Shown here: in pieces, positions 1-6,035 of the stretch | Numbering within the stretch: the first letter of the stretch is position 1 | How the letters are laid out: each line of letters starts with the position of its first letter | DNA from: CAZUXY01 sp964624235 | GTDB lineage: Bacteria; Spirochaetota; UBA4802; UBA5368 | DNA length: 15,515 nucleotides | Direction: 5' to 3' | Assembly: GCA_964624235.1 (NCBI GenBank) | Contig: CAZUXY010000081.1 | Coordinates: 1-15,515, forward strand | The notes under the pieces: generated by a model | Told to the model about the DNA's origin: nothing | Seen by the model: only the letters and a program-made list of their open reading frames with translations | Database searches by the model: none | Position numbers and translations under genes: made by a program

Positions 1-183
1 AAAATCACATTGGCGTTTTTTGAAAGGTATCTGATGATCTTCGAATTCAGGAGGGTCTCCGATCCTCGTAAGCCCGTCACGGTATCCCGTCTTGACGAAG
101 ATCTCCATCGCTTTCGTGATGTCCCCTTTGTTGAAAAACTCGTTTCCTTTGCGGATGAGCTCTGCCCGTTCCTTCTTGTCCAT
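1..183 (-). CDS. TPR-like protein, N-terminal part only (runs off window)
   Basis: The first 61 codons of a minus-strand gene are present and stay open to the window edge. The start is ATG at 183-181, with an AGGGA ribosome-binding site at 196-192, 8 nt upstream. The peptide begins MDKKERAELIRKGNEFFNKG and continues as charged amphipathic helices. The segment from about residue 11 to 34 (GNEFFNKGDITKAMEIFVKT) has the Gly/Ala/Phe spacing of a tetratricopeptide-type helix pair. I recall similar short helical proteins from spirochaetes, but this is memory, not a search. The function cannot be named, and a TPR-like scaffold is the safest description. It reads away from the oxidoreductase operon, so the long region 184-705 lies between two divergent genes. 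A 13-bp palindrome lies at 201-213, just upstream of the start. Confidence 0.7.
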   Translation of the reverse strand, partial: MDKKERAELIRKGNEFFNKGDITKAMEIFVKTGYRDGLTRIGDPPEFEDHQIPFKKRQCDF

Positions 184-200
184 GTTTACAGTCCCTGTTA

Positions 201-213
201 ACGTTCTGAACGT
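201..213. promoter_or_regulatory. 13-bp palindrome upstream of the TPR-like gene
   Basis: ACGTTC (201-206), a single T, then GAACGT (208-213) form a perfect palindrome with 6-bp arms. It lies 17 bp upstream of the minus-strand start at 183. Its size and symmetry suit a dimeric regulator site, but it could be chance. The GTTC/GAAC order is the opposite of the Gram-positive LexA box. Confidence 0.25.
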
Positions 214-524
214 CCTACCGTCATTGTGTTACCGTAAATATCACTCTGTAAGATCTGAAGACCAGGAAGACCCGGTCACACCGACTTATCATACATGTGC
301 CTGTTCTTCAATACTTTTATTATCGGTGTTTTCTCTGACAGGGAACTGAAAAACATAATCGCATCAAGCCGGAGGCATGGTATCCGCAAACCATTGCCGC
401 AGTGAAAAGATGTCGGTACTGTCGTTTCGCCGGGAGACAGATTACCCAAGAGCGTGTTCCCTTTTAGTTACCAGGGAAATGACCGTACACGGTTCATTAA
501 ATAAACGAAATTTATCTATTTTTA

Positions 525-552
525 TTGACAGTCCCGGCAGAAAATAAGTAAT
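525..552 (+). promoter_or_regulatory. Candidate sigma70 promoter of the oxidoreductase operon
   Basis: A perfect -35 hexamer TTGACA (525-530) is followed after 16 bp by AGTAAT (547-552), which matches TATAAT at 4 of 6 positions. Surrounding sequence is AT-rich. Initiation would fall near 559, leaving a leader of about 147 nt before the first gene. A second TTGACA at 613-618 has no acceptable -10 at 16-18 bp. Confidence 0.35.
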
Positions 553-562
553 TTTACTAAGC

Positions 563-603
563 ACAGGAAATTTTATTATTCAATAAATTAGTAAATTTCC
601 TGT
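563..603. repeat. 11-bp perfect inverted repeat in the oxidoreductase leader
   Basis: ACAGGAAATTT (563-573) is perfectly complementary to AAATTTCCTGT (593-603), with 19 bases between. The interior holds a nested TTATT/AATAA pair (576-580 with 582-586), so the element can fold as a long cruciform or RNA hairpin. It starts right where transcription from the 525-552 promoter would begin. It could be an operator or a leader hairpin. There is no T-run after it, so it is not a standard terminator. It shares the CAGGAAA core with the repeat around the promoter at 10879-10908. Confidence 0.5.
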
Positions 604-705
604 ATTGCGGCATTGACACTCGCAGTAGAATAATAAGGTTTTATCTATACATGATAGCGACACCAGGATACAATTCATGAACAGGCTATCCACAAAAGGT
701 TCCCC

Positions 706-915
706 ATGGCATATATAATAATCGATAAAGACCGGTGTAAAGGCTGTTATTTCTGCGTCAAATTCTGCCCGAAGGAATTAATCAGAGTATCGGATACCCA
801 CAACCGCCTTGGTTATTTCCCGGCTGAGTTTGATACAGTTAATGAGGACAAATGCACCGGCTGCAAAACCTGTGCGATCATGTGCCCTGACACCGCCATT
901 GAGGTGTACAAATAA
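706..915 (+). CDS. korD: 2-oxoacid:ferredoxin oxidoreductase, delta (2x[4Fe-4S] ferredoxin) subunit
   Basis: This 69-residue protein carries two bacterial-type iron-sulfur motifs. The first is C11-xx-C14-xx-C17-xxx-C21-P and the second is a CTGCKTC...CP cluster near residues 50-60. Each binds one [4Fe-4S] cluster. In four-subunit 2-oxoacid oxidoreductases this subunit passes electrons from the thiamine-diphosphate site to free ferredoxin. The start ATG at 706 is preceded by AAAAGG about 6 nt away. The stop overlaps the next start by one base (TAATG at 913-917), so the two are translationally coupled. Its place as first gene of a ferredoxin-alpha-beta-gamma operon supports the call. The family also contains VorC-type subunits of branched-chain enzymes, so the symbol is a best guess. 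Confidence 0.85.
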   Translation: MAYIIIDKDRCKGCYFCVKFCPKELIRVSDTHNRLGYFPAEFDTVNEDKCTGCKTCAIMCPDTAIEVYK

Positions 916-1964
916 TGGAAAAAAAACTGACCAAAGGGAATATCGCCCTCGCCGAAGGCGCGATACAGGCGGGATGCCGGTTTTATTTCGGGTACCCCAT
1001 CACCCCGCAGAACGATATACCCGAGTATCTTTCGCGAAAACTCCCCAAGATGGGAGGCACCTTTATTCCCGCCGAAAGTGAAGTGGCGTCCATCAACATG
1101 GTTATGGGAGCGGCGGCTTCCGGCAAAAGGGCCATGACTTCATCATCGGGACCGGGTATATCCCTTATGCAGGAGGGGCTTTCGTACATGGCGGGTTCCG
1201 AAATACCCTGTGTGGTGGTAAACATAATGCGCTGCGGGCCCGGCCTGGGGGGGATTGCCCCCACCCAGGGAGACTACAACCAGGCGGTACACGGCGGGGG
1301 CCATGGCGATTATAAGAACATAGTGCTGGCGCCGGCATCGGTACAGGATATGTTCGATCTGACCATAAAGGCCTTTGAACTGGCCGATAAATACCGCAAT
1401 CCTGCAATGATCATCGCCGACGCCATGATCGGGCAGTTCCAGGAGCCCTGCAGGCTGGAACCGGAAAAACCTGTAGTCTTCCCGGAAAAATCCTGGGCAC
1501 TGACAGGAAGCAAAGGAAGGGAACCCCAACTGCTCAAATCCCTGTACCTCGGGGATTTCGAACAGGAAGAGCATAATCTTTTCCTTAAAAAGAAATACGA
1601 CGAAATCCAGGAAAAAGAGGTCTTGTATGAAACCCGGCTCCTGGAGGACGCTGAACTGATGATCATCGCTTTCGGTACTCCCGCGCGGGTGGCCAAAACG
1701 GCCCTGGCCCTGGCCAGAGCGCAGGGGATAAAGGCGGGGCTGTTGCGCCCGATAACGCTTTTCCCGTTTCCATCCAAAGAAATTTTCGAATATTCCACAC
1801 GGATAAAAAAGATACTCGTGGTTGAGATGAATACCGGCCAGATGGTTCGTGACGTCAAGATCGCCGCGCACCGTGATGCTGAAATCTTTTTTTACGGCCG
1901 TCCGGGGGGAGGGTTCCCGTTTCCCGATGAGGTCCTTGCTGAAATCAAGAAATCCGTAAAGTAA
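915..1964 (+). CDS. korA: 2-oxoacid:ferredoxin oxidoreductase, alpha subunit (KorA/VorB type)
   Basis: The 349-residue protein matches the alpha subunit of multi-subunit 2-oxoacid:ferredoxin oxidoreductases. It has the N-terminal pyrimidine-binding domain with GYPITPQNDIPEY (about 26-38), followed by SSSGPGISLMQEG and MRCGPGLGG loops near residues 76-112. A C-terminal transketolase-like domain has the typical GLLRPITLFPFP segment. With the beta subunit it builds the thiamine-diphosphate site that decarboxylates a 2-oxoacid to the acyl-CoA. GAGGTG at 901-906 lies 8 nt before the ATG at 915. At about 350 residues it is the unfused form, and the gamma subunit is a separate gene here. Substrate is open: 2-oxoglutarate (Kor) and 2-oxoisovalerate (Vor) enzymes share this signature, and the sequence resembles proteins labelled VorB at least as much as KorA. 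Confidence 0.9.
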   Translation: MEKKLTKGNIALAEGAIQAGCRFYFGYPITPQNDIPEYLSRKLPKMGGTFIPAESEVASINMVMGAAASGKRAMTSSSGPGISLMQEGLSYMAGSEIPCVVVNIMRCGPGLGGIAPTQGDYNQAVHGGGHGDYKNIVLAPASVQDMFDLTIKAFELADKYRNPAMIIADAMIGQFQEPCRLEPEKPVVFPEKSWALTGSKGREPQLLKSLYLGDFEQEEHNLFLKKKYDEIQEKEVLYETRLLEDAELMIIAFGTPARVAKTALALARAQGIKAGLLRPITLFPFPSKEIFEYSTRIKKILVVEMNTGQMVRDVKIAAHRDAEIFFYGRPGGGFPFPDEVLAEIKKSVK

Positions 1965-1976
1965 CAGAGGTATGTG

Positions 1977-2729
1977 ATGAACGCGGTATTCAAAAGACCC
2001 CGGAACCTTAAAGACACTGAAACCCATTTCTGTCCCGGATGCACCCACGGCATAGCCCACCGGCTCATCGCCGAAGCGCTGGATGAATTACAGATAGCCG
2101 ACAGAACCATCGGCATTCCGGGCGTCGGGTGCTGCGTGTTTCTCTATAACTATTTCCCCATCGATGTACTCGAAGCACCTCATGGCAGGGCACCGGCATG
2201 CGCTACCGGTCTCAAGAGAGCCCAGCCCGACAAGATAATATTCGCGTATCAGGGCGACGGCGACATGGCGGCCATCGGAACATCGGAGATTATCCACGCC
2301 GCCAACCGGGGCGAGAACATTACGGTGTTCTTCATCAACAATTCAGTGTACGGCATGACCGGCGGACAGATGGCCCCGACGACTCTGCTGGGACAGCAAA
2401 CCACCACCAGCCCCTACGGGCGCGACTTCAAGTCGGAGGGATACCCCATTAAAATGGCGGAGATGCTGGCAACCCTCGAAGGTGTTGCTTACTCCGCACG
2501 GGTGTCCCTGCACAGCCCCAAGCATGTCAACCAGGCGAAAAAAGCGGTGCTCAAAGCGCTCGAGATGCAGATTAATGATATGGGCTTTTCAATGGTGGAA
2601 TTCCTGTCGACCTGTAACACCAACTGGAGGGTAACCCCCCTGGAGGCGCTGTCCATGATTGAGAACGAAATGATCCCGTACTATCCTCTCGGCGTATATA
2701 AAGAACGAACGGGCAAAGATTTTCTCTAA
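1977..2729 (+). CDS. korB: 2-oxoacid:ferredoxin oxidoreductase, beta (thiamine-diphosphate) subunit
   Basis: This is a 250-residue thiamine-diphosphate-binding subunit. It has the CPGCTHG motif (C19 and C22), a GVGCC segment near 49-53, and the cofactor signature GDGD (93-96) followed about 25 residues later by NN (121-122). The next residues, VYGMTGGQMAPTT, are typical of the Kor/Vor beta family. The cofactor's diphosphate and Mg2+ bind at GDG...NN. I chose ATG at 1977 over the in-frame GTG at 1974 because AGAGG at 1966-1970 is then 6 nt away, not 3. The gap after korA is 12 bp and the gamma gene follows 13 bp downstream, so all four subunits should be cotranscribed. The enzyme is cytoplasmic and oxygen-sensitive in known members, which suits an anaerobe. 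Confidence 0.9.
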   Translation: MNAVFKRPRNLKDTETHFCPGCTHGIAHRLIAEALDELQIADRTIGIPGVGCCVFLYNYFPIDVLEAPHGRAPACATGLKRAQPDKIIFAYQGDGDMAAIGTSEIIHAANRGENITVFFINNSVYGMTGGQMAPTTLLGQQTTTSPYGRDFKSEGYPIKMAEMLATLEGVAYSARVSLHSPKHVNQAKKAVLKALEMQINDMGFSMVEFLSTCNTNWRVTPLEALSMIENEMIPYYPLGVYKERTGKDFL

Positions 2730-2742
2730 AGGGAGGCACGCC

Positions 2743-3297
2743 GTGTACTTCGATGTGATTATGGCCGGCTTCGGCGGCCAGGGAATCCAGATTATCAGCC
2801 AGATAGTGGTGGTTGCCGCTATTAAAAAAAATCTTAATGTCACCTATCTTCCTTCTTACGGTGTGGAAAAACGGGGAGGGAGAACCAACGTAACAATAGT
2901 CATCTCCGATGAAGAGATCGGGTCACCGGTGGTGAACCATCCCCTGTCGGTCATAGCCATGGACAGGATCGCGGCGGAGAAGTTACAGCCTTGCATCACG
3001 CCGGGAGGTTTCCTTATCGCGAATTCCAGCCTTATCCCCGACGAGCTTCTGAACCGCAGTGATATCTCAGTCCTTAAATTACGGTGCAACGATGAAGCCA
3101 TAACCCTCGGCGGCGCCAAACTCGCGAACATGATAGCACTGGGCTCATTCGTCCGGAAAACCGGGTTTCTCGATTATAACGATATCGAAGAGGTTTTGCC
3201 GCAGGTAATCCCCGAACGGCTGCAGACCACCATCCCGGACAATCTGCGGGCAATAAAGAGAGGACTTGAACTCTCGAAGAACGGTGCCGGCTCTTAG
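2743..3297 (+). CDS. korC: 2-oxoacid:ferredoxin oxidoreductase, gamma subunit
   Basis: The 184-residue protein belongs to the catalytic gamma domain of pyruvate/ketoisovalerate oxidoreductases. It opens with the Gly-rich strand-loop AGFGGQGIQ (about 8-16), followed by the SYGVEKRGGRTNVTIVIS segment diagnostic of Kor/Vor gamma subunits. In the complex it packs on alpha and helps shape the CoA and 2-oxoacid sites. The start is GTG at 2743, with a strong GGGAGG ribosome-binding site at 2731-2736, 6 nt upstream. The gene ends 21 bp before the convergent minus-strand hydrolase gene. No terminator hairpin is visible in that gap, so read-through or overlapping 3' ends are possible. Confidence 0.9.
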   Translation: MYFDVIMAGFGGQGIQIISQIVVVAAIKKNLNVTYLPSYGVEKRGGRTNVTIVISDEEIGSPVVNHPLSVIAMDRIAAEKLQPCITPGGFLIANSSLIPDELLNRSDISVLKLRCNDEAITLGGAKLANMIALGSFVRKTGFLDYNDIEEVLPQVIPERLQTTIPDNLRAIKRGLELSKNGAGS

Positions 3298-3318
3298 CAG
3301 GCCAGACCCGAAGTAAAA

Positions 3319-4197
3319 TCAAATATCGTACTGAAAACCTTCTCTTGCGGCCTCCAGACGCATGTTGAAGCCTTTTTTCCTGACAACCCCCCGGTAATGG
3401 CGCACGATAAAATCCAGTTCTTCATCACTGCGATTCGGTTCATGGTGGAAGAAAAAAAGGCGTTTGACCCCTGCCCTGACTCCCATATTCACGACATGGT
3501 GCGTGGTACTGTGGCCCCATCCAACGTGTCCCGGATACTCCTCCGGCGTATACTGGGAATCGGTCACCAGCGTATCCGCTCCGCTGACGAAACTTTCAAG
3601 GCGCTGGTTCATCTGCCGCGCCATGGTCTCAACCTCGGCGTCCCCGTCACGGTACACATTATAATACGGTTCATTGTCACCCAGATAAATGAACACCCTG
3701 TTATCATACGATAATTTATACCCCAGACAGGTCACCGGATGGTTAAGGAACAAAGTCTGTATTGTAATATTACCGATTTTAAACGCCTCTTCCTTCAGGT
3801 CCCTGAAGCTTATCTTGGCCTGGAGCTCGGCCGTACGGACAGGGAAATAACTGTACTTCATCTGGCCGGTGATAATGTCCTCCATAGTGGATTCGAAGGT
3901 GGAGGGTCCGTACACCGTAACCGTATTCCCGGGAATGTATATCGGGGTAAAAAAGGGGAATCCATTGATATGGTCCCAGTGCGGATGCGAGATCATTATG
4001 TGGATGTCGTGGGATTTCGAAAGGTTCAGCGAATCACCAAGGGAACGGATGCCCGTACCCGCATCAAAGATGATCCAATCACCCTCGGCGGATCTCACCT
4101 CGAGACAGGCGGTGTTCCCTCCATACTTTACCGTTCGGGGACCCGGTACCGGGATGGATCCCCTGACCCCCCAGAATTTCACCCACCATCTGCTCAT
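3319..4197 (-). CDS. Metallo-beta-lactamase-fold hydrolase (HDOD partner)
   Basis: A 292-residue protein with the MBL fold. It opens with FWGVRGSIPVPGP (8-20) and YGGNTACLEVR, typical of a subgroup often annotated as cyclic-nucleotide phosphodiesterase-like or simply MBL-fold. Metal ligands are visible: HPHWDH (H71, H73, D75, H76), H153 in LNHP, D174 in LGDNE and a late His near 251-252. A further D213 lies in TDSQYTPEEY. It should be a soluble two-metal hydrolase, and I cannot assign its substrate. Its ATG lies 2 bp after the stop of the upstream HDOD gene and has no clear Shine-Dalgarno, so translation is probably coupled. In such pairs the MBL protein plausibly acts in the same signalling path, but that is inference. 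Confidence 0.85.
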   Translation of the reverse strand: MSRWWVKFWGVRGSIPVPGPRTVKYGGNTACLEVRSAEGDWIIFDAGTGIRSLGDSLNLSKSHDIHIMISHPHWDHINGFPFFTPIYIPGNTVTVYGPSTFESTMEDIITGQMKYSYFPVRTAELQAKISFRDLKEEAFKIGNITIQTLFLNHPVTCLGYKLSYDNRVFIYLGDNEPYYNVYRDGDAEVETMARQMNQRLESFVSGADTLVTDSQYTPEEYPGHVGWGHSTTHHVVNMGVRAGVKRLFFFHHEPNRSDEELDFIVRHYRGVVRKKGFNMRLEAAREGFQYDI

Positions 4198-4199
4198 GC

Positions 4200-5048
4200 T
4201 TATTTGAGGAATACCACCGCTTTATCAATTTCCTCGTTAATGCCGGCAAGTATTTCAAATACCCTTTCCTCGTTCAGACCGAGATTCTGCCACACCTCTT
4301 CCGGAACCGGATCAAACCTGCTGTTACCGCTGAATCCCAGCTTCAGCACCTTGACAAAGGTATCGGCGATGCAGGTGACCATTGAATAGGGTGCCGCCGG
4401 TCCTTCGATAAGCGGCTGGTGATGGCGGCCGACCGCATAGAGAAAGGAATTTGAGAACCGCCATTTTTTTCCTATGGCGATACCGATTTCCTCATGAGTA
4501 AGACCCAGCACTTTTTTTTCAACCTCAAGTATGGGGGCCCCTTTTTGTACAAGCTGTTCCAGTATGACGGCCATCTGTTCCGGGAAAAAGTTATTAATGA
4601 GCACTTTTCCGATATCGTGGATCAGGCCGGCGATAAAATACTCCTCAACAAGTGAATCATCGATGCCGCGTGCCCTGGCGATCATTTTTGACGCCACCCC
4701 CACGCCGAGTGAGTGTTTCCAGAAATCCTGCTCGTTGAGCGAGGTGTTCCCCTTGAGGGTAATTTGTCCGAGCAGCGCGGATGAAAGGGCGACATTTTTA
4801 ATGGTATTTATCCCCAGCATGACCACGGCCTGCTTGAGTGATTTGATCTCCTGGGAAAGACCGAAATAGGCGGAGTTCACCATCCGTATAACCTTTGCGG
4901 TGAGAACCGGATCAAGCTGGATCACGTCGGTCAGCTCCTGGGCTGATGACTTGACGTTATTCGCCACTTCATTAATTTTATGTATGACCGGTGACAGCGT
5001 GGGCATTCTGTCGATGGAATCTTTAACCTTGTCTACTATATGTTTCAT
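4200..5048 (-). CDS. HDOD domain signalling protein
   Basis: The 282-residue protein is built around one HDOD domain. It shows the DPVLTAKVIRMVNSAYFG stretch (about 46-63), then SLKQAVVMLGINTIKNVALS, and a retained HD motif in GLIHDIGK (H144, D145). HDOD proteins are non-hydrolytic or uncertain relatives of HD phosphohydrolases and act in signalling, often with chemotaxis, cyclic-di-GMP or stress circuits. No receiver or sensor domain is attached, so input must come from partners. The start ATG at 5048 is preceded by an AGGGTG site about 5 nt away. It is the first gene of a two-gene unit with the MBL hydrolase. The upstream non-coding stretch 5049-5263 probably holds its promoter, but I found only a weak -10 (TATTCT at 5114-5109). 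Confidence 0.9.
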   Translation of the reverse strand: MKHIVDKVKDSIDRMPTLSPVIHKINEVANNVKSSAQELTDVIQLDPVLTAKVIRMVNSAYFGLSQEIKSLKQAVVMLGINTIKNVALSSALLGQITLKGNTSLNEQDFWKHSLGVGVASKMIARARGIDDSLVEEYFIAGLIHDIGKVLINNFFPEQMAVILEQLVQKGAPILEVEKKVLGLTHEEIGIAIGKKWRFSNSFLYAVGRHHQPLIEGPAAPYSMVTCIADTFVKVLKLGFSGNSRFDPVPEEVWQNLGLNEERVFEILAGINEEIDKAVVFLK

Positions 5049-5263
5049 CTGACACCCTGCCGCAAGGGAAAGGGATTACGGTGTTTCACCGGATATCTTC
5101 CCTGACAAAGAATATTCCCGGGCGATACACACATGAACCCGGACCTTGCTAAACCATACCTATGAAAAAAACTCAGACCACGCATGCGATTGTTCATTTC
5201 AGGTTTGCAACACCGGCCATTTTTTAAACTCCGGGGGAAGCGCCGCTACAGACAGCCGCCATG
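5049..5263. other. Non-coding gap upstream of the HDOD gene
   Basis: This stretch lies between the HDOD start and the end of the small hydrophobic ORF. The only notable signals on the minus strand are a TATTCT -10-like hexamer (5114-5109) without a good -35, a self-complementary CGCATGCG, and a run of seven T (minus strand, near 5165). The run lacks a proper stem before it, so I do not call a terminator. No protein gene is supported. Confidence 0.4.
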
Positions 5264-5359
5264 CTAGTAAAAATACCAGTATACGATATCCACCAAGAGT
5301 ACCAGCCAGAAAAAAACACTATAACCGATAAGGGCATACCAGCAGGCTTTTCCGAACAT
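5264..5359 (-). CDS. Possible 31-residue single-span membrane microprotein
   Basis: A short ORF starts with ATG at 5359-5357 and ends with TAG at 5266-5264. The peptide begins MFGKACWYALIGYSVFFW and stays almost wholly hydrophobic and aromatic to its end, with Lys4 near the N-terminus and a single Asp at residue 24. That is the profile of a one-helix membrane protein with N-in orientation. AGGGTG lies 7 nt upstream of the ATG, a good ribosome-binding site. The start is only 11 nt after the stop of the PDZ lipoprotein gene, so it could be the last gene of that operon. I know of no family it matches. It could be a chance ORF, but the combination of position, ribosome-binding site and uniform hydrophobicity makes translation plausible. 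Confidence 0.4.
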   Translation of the reverse strand: MFGKACWYALIGYSVFFWLVLLVDIVYWYFY

Positions 5360-5370
5360 GAACAAGCACC

Positions 5371-5739
5371 CTACTTTACTACAATTTTTCCCCTTAGGAC
5401 CCGGAAGATCATGGTCTCCCCTCCCCGCTCGATCTCCAGGGTAATCACCGTACCCGGTTTGCCGCGAAGCAGATTATTGACAATATAATCGAACTGTTTC
5501 CCTTTCAGTGATGTACCGTCCACCGATATGATTTTATCACCTGCCTGCAAGCCGGCAAGCTCGCCGGTCCCTCCTTTATATACCGACTGGATGGTATAGG
5601 GACTGTCTTTGCCGACCTTTCCGGATCCGGAAGGTACTTCTATCCCCAGTCCGCCGAATTCTTCCCTGGAACAACCGGCGGCTGCCAGGATGAGTGCCAG
5701 CATTATGATTGCGTATTCGGATTTTATCCGCTTCTTCAT
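5371..5739 (-). CDS. PDZ-domain lipoprotein
   Basis: A 122-residue protein with a short basic N-terminus (KKRIK), a hydrophobic stretch IIMLALILAAAG and Cys23, which reads as a lipoprotein signal. The -3 residue is Ala, not Leu, so the lipobox is relaxed, as is common in spirochaetes. Residues about 45-118 form a PDZ domain: the YTIQSVYKGGTGELAGLQAGD carboxylate-loop region, then KIISVDGTSL and TVITLEIERGG. There is no protease domain, so it is likely a peptide-binding or scaffold protein anchored to a membrane outside the cytoplasm. The start at 5739 has GGAG 8 nt upstream. It lies 37 bp after the 85-residue gene in the same direction, near the end of the minus-strand envelope cluster. Confidence 0.8.
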   Translation of the reverse strand: MKKRIKSEYAIIMLALILAAAGCSREEFGGLGIEVPSGSGKVGKDSPYTIQSVYKGGTGELAGLQAGDKIISVDGTSLKGKQFDYIVNNLLRGKPGTVITLEIERGGETMIFRVLRGKIVVK

Positions 5740-5776
5740 TTCACCAGCTCCATGTTGTTAATAACGGCACCGGGCG

Positions 5777-6034
5777 TCACGGCGTTTTTTTTGTTTTAAA
5801 ATGATTTATCATCTCTACCAGAATTGTCACGTGTTCCGCAAGCACCTCTACCGCCAGTAAAGAATTTCCCGACTCTTCAAGTGTAAGATAAAGATCAGCA
5901 ATTTGCTTACGTAACTTTTCATCCAGTGCCGCAATCCGTGAAACCAGTTCGTTCTGAGGGTCACGGCCGCCTGTCTTCAGGAGCTCGTTGACCATCCTTT
6001 TGTGTACCCTTTGGAGGAGATCCTTTTCAGACAT
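5777..6034 (-). CDS. Small helical protein of unknown function
   Basis: An 85-residue protein that I do not recognise. It has no signal peptide, no Cys and no membrane segment. It is strongly predicted helical from composition, with leucine-spaced segments LVSRIAALDEKLRKQIADLY and LLAVEVLAEHVTILVEMI, and a lysine-rich C-terminus. A two- or three-helix bundle or coiled coil that binds a partner is likely. The start ATG at 6034 has GGAG 7 nt upstream. Only one base separates it from the stop of the 415-residue gene, so the two are cotranscribed and probably coupled. It sits between a secreted protein and a lipoprotein, which is unusual for a cytoplasmic protein and suggests a link to the envelope module. 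Confidence 0.7.
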   Translation of the reverse strand: MSEKDLLQRVHKRMVNELLKTGGRDPQNELVSRIAALDEKLRKQIADLYLTLEESGNSLLAVEVLAEHVTILVEMINHFKTKKTP

Positions 6035-6035
6035 G

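Larger units (their letters stand above)
184..705. other. Divergent intergenic region with promoter candidate and palindromes
   Basis: These 522 bases separate a minus-strand gene (start 183) from the plus-strand oxidoreductase operon (start 706). I see no convincing protein gene. The right half (about 500-600) is AT-rich. Inverted repeats present are ACGTTC-T-GAACGT (201-213), TTCCCT...AGGGAA (457-462 with 473-478), ACCGT-AC-ACGGT (482-493) and the larger ACAGGAAATTT...AAATTTCCTGT (563-603). A sigma70-type promoter candidate is at 525-552. No hairpin followed by a T-run is seen, so this is read as a regulatory region and not a terminator. Confidence 0.6.

Noticed and set aside
377..547. A 56-codon plus-strand ORF (starts MVSANHCRSEKM) in the region before the oxidoreductase operon
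   Set aside because: GGAGG lies only 1 nt before the ATG, too close to work. The peptide has no family-like pattern, and the frame overlaps the promoter candidate.
613..618. Second TTGACA as a -35 for the oxidoreductase operon
   Set aside because: No hexamer with more than weak similarity to TATAAT occurs 16-18 bp downstream. The nearest AT-rich hexamers are at 12 or 22 bp and beyond.
686..694. CTATCCACA resembling a DnaA box
   Set aside because: Single, one mismatch from the consensus, no cluster of boxes and no dnaA/dnaN neighbourhood, so no origin is supported.
1143..2060. A 305-codon open frame antisense to the alpha-subunit gene
   Set aside because: It overlaps a clearly recognisable conserved gene, its peptide resembles no family, and long antisense frames are expected opposite GC-rich third positions.
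3298..3318. Bidirectional terminator between the convergent gamma-subunit and MBL genes
   Set aside because: The 21-bp gap has no inverted repeat. The same is true of 13888-13906.
5162..5172. A run of seven T on the minus strand as a terminator for the envelope cluster
   Set aside because: The preceding CGCATGCG is self-complementary without a loop and is not adjacent, so no stable stem leads into the run.
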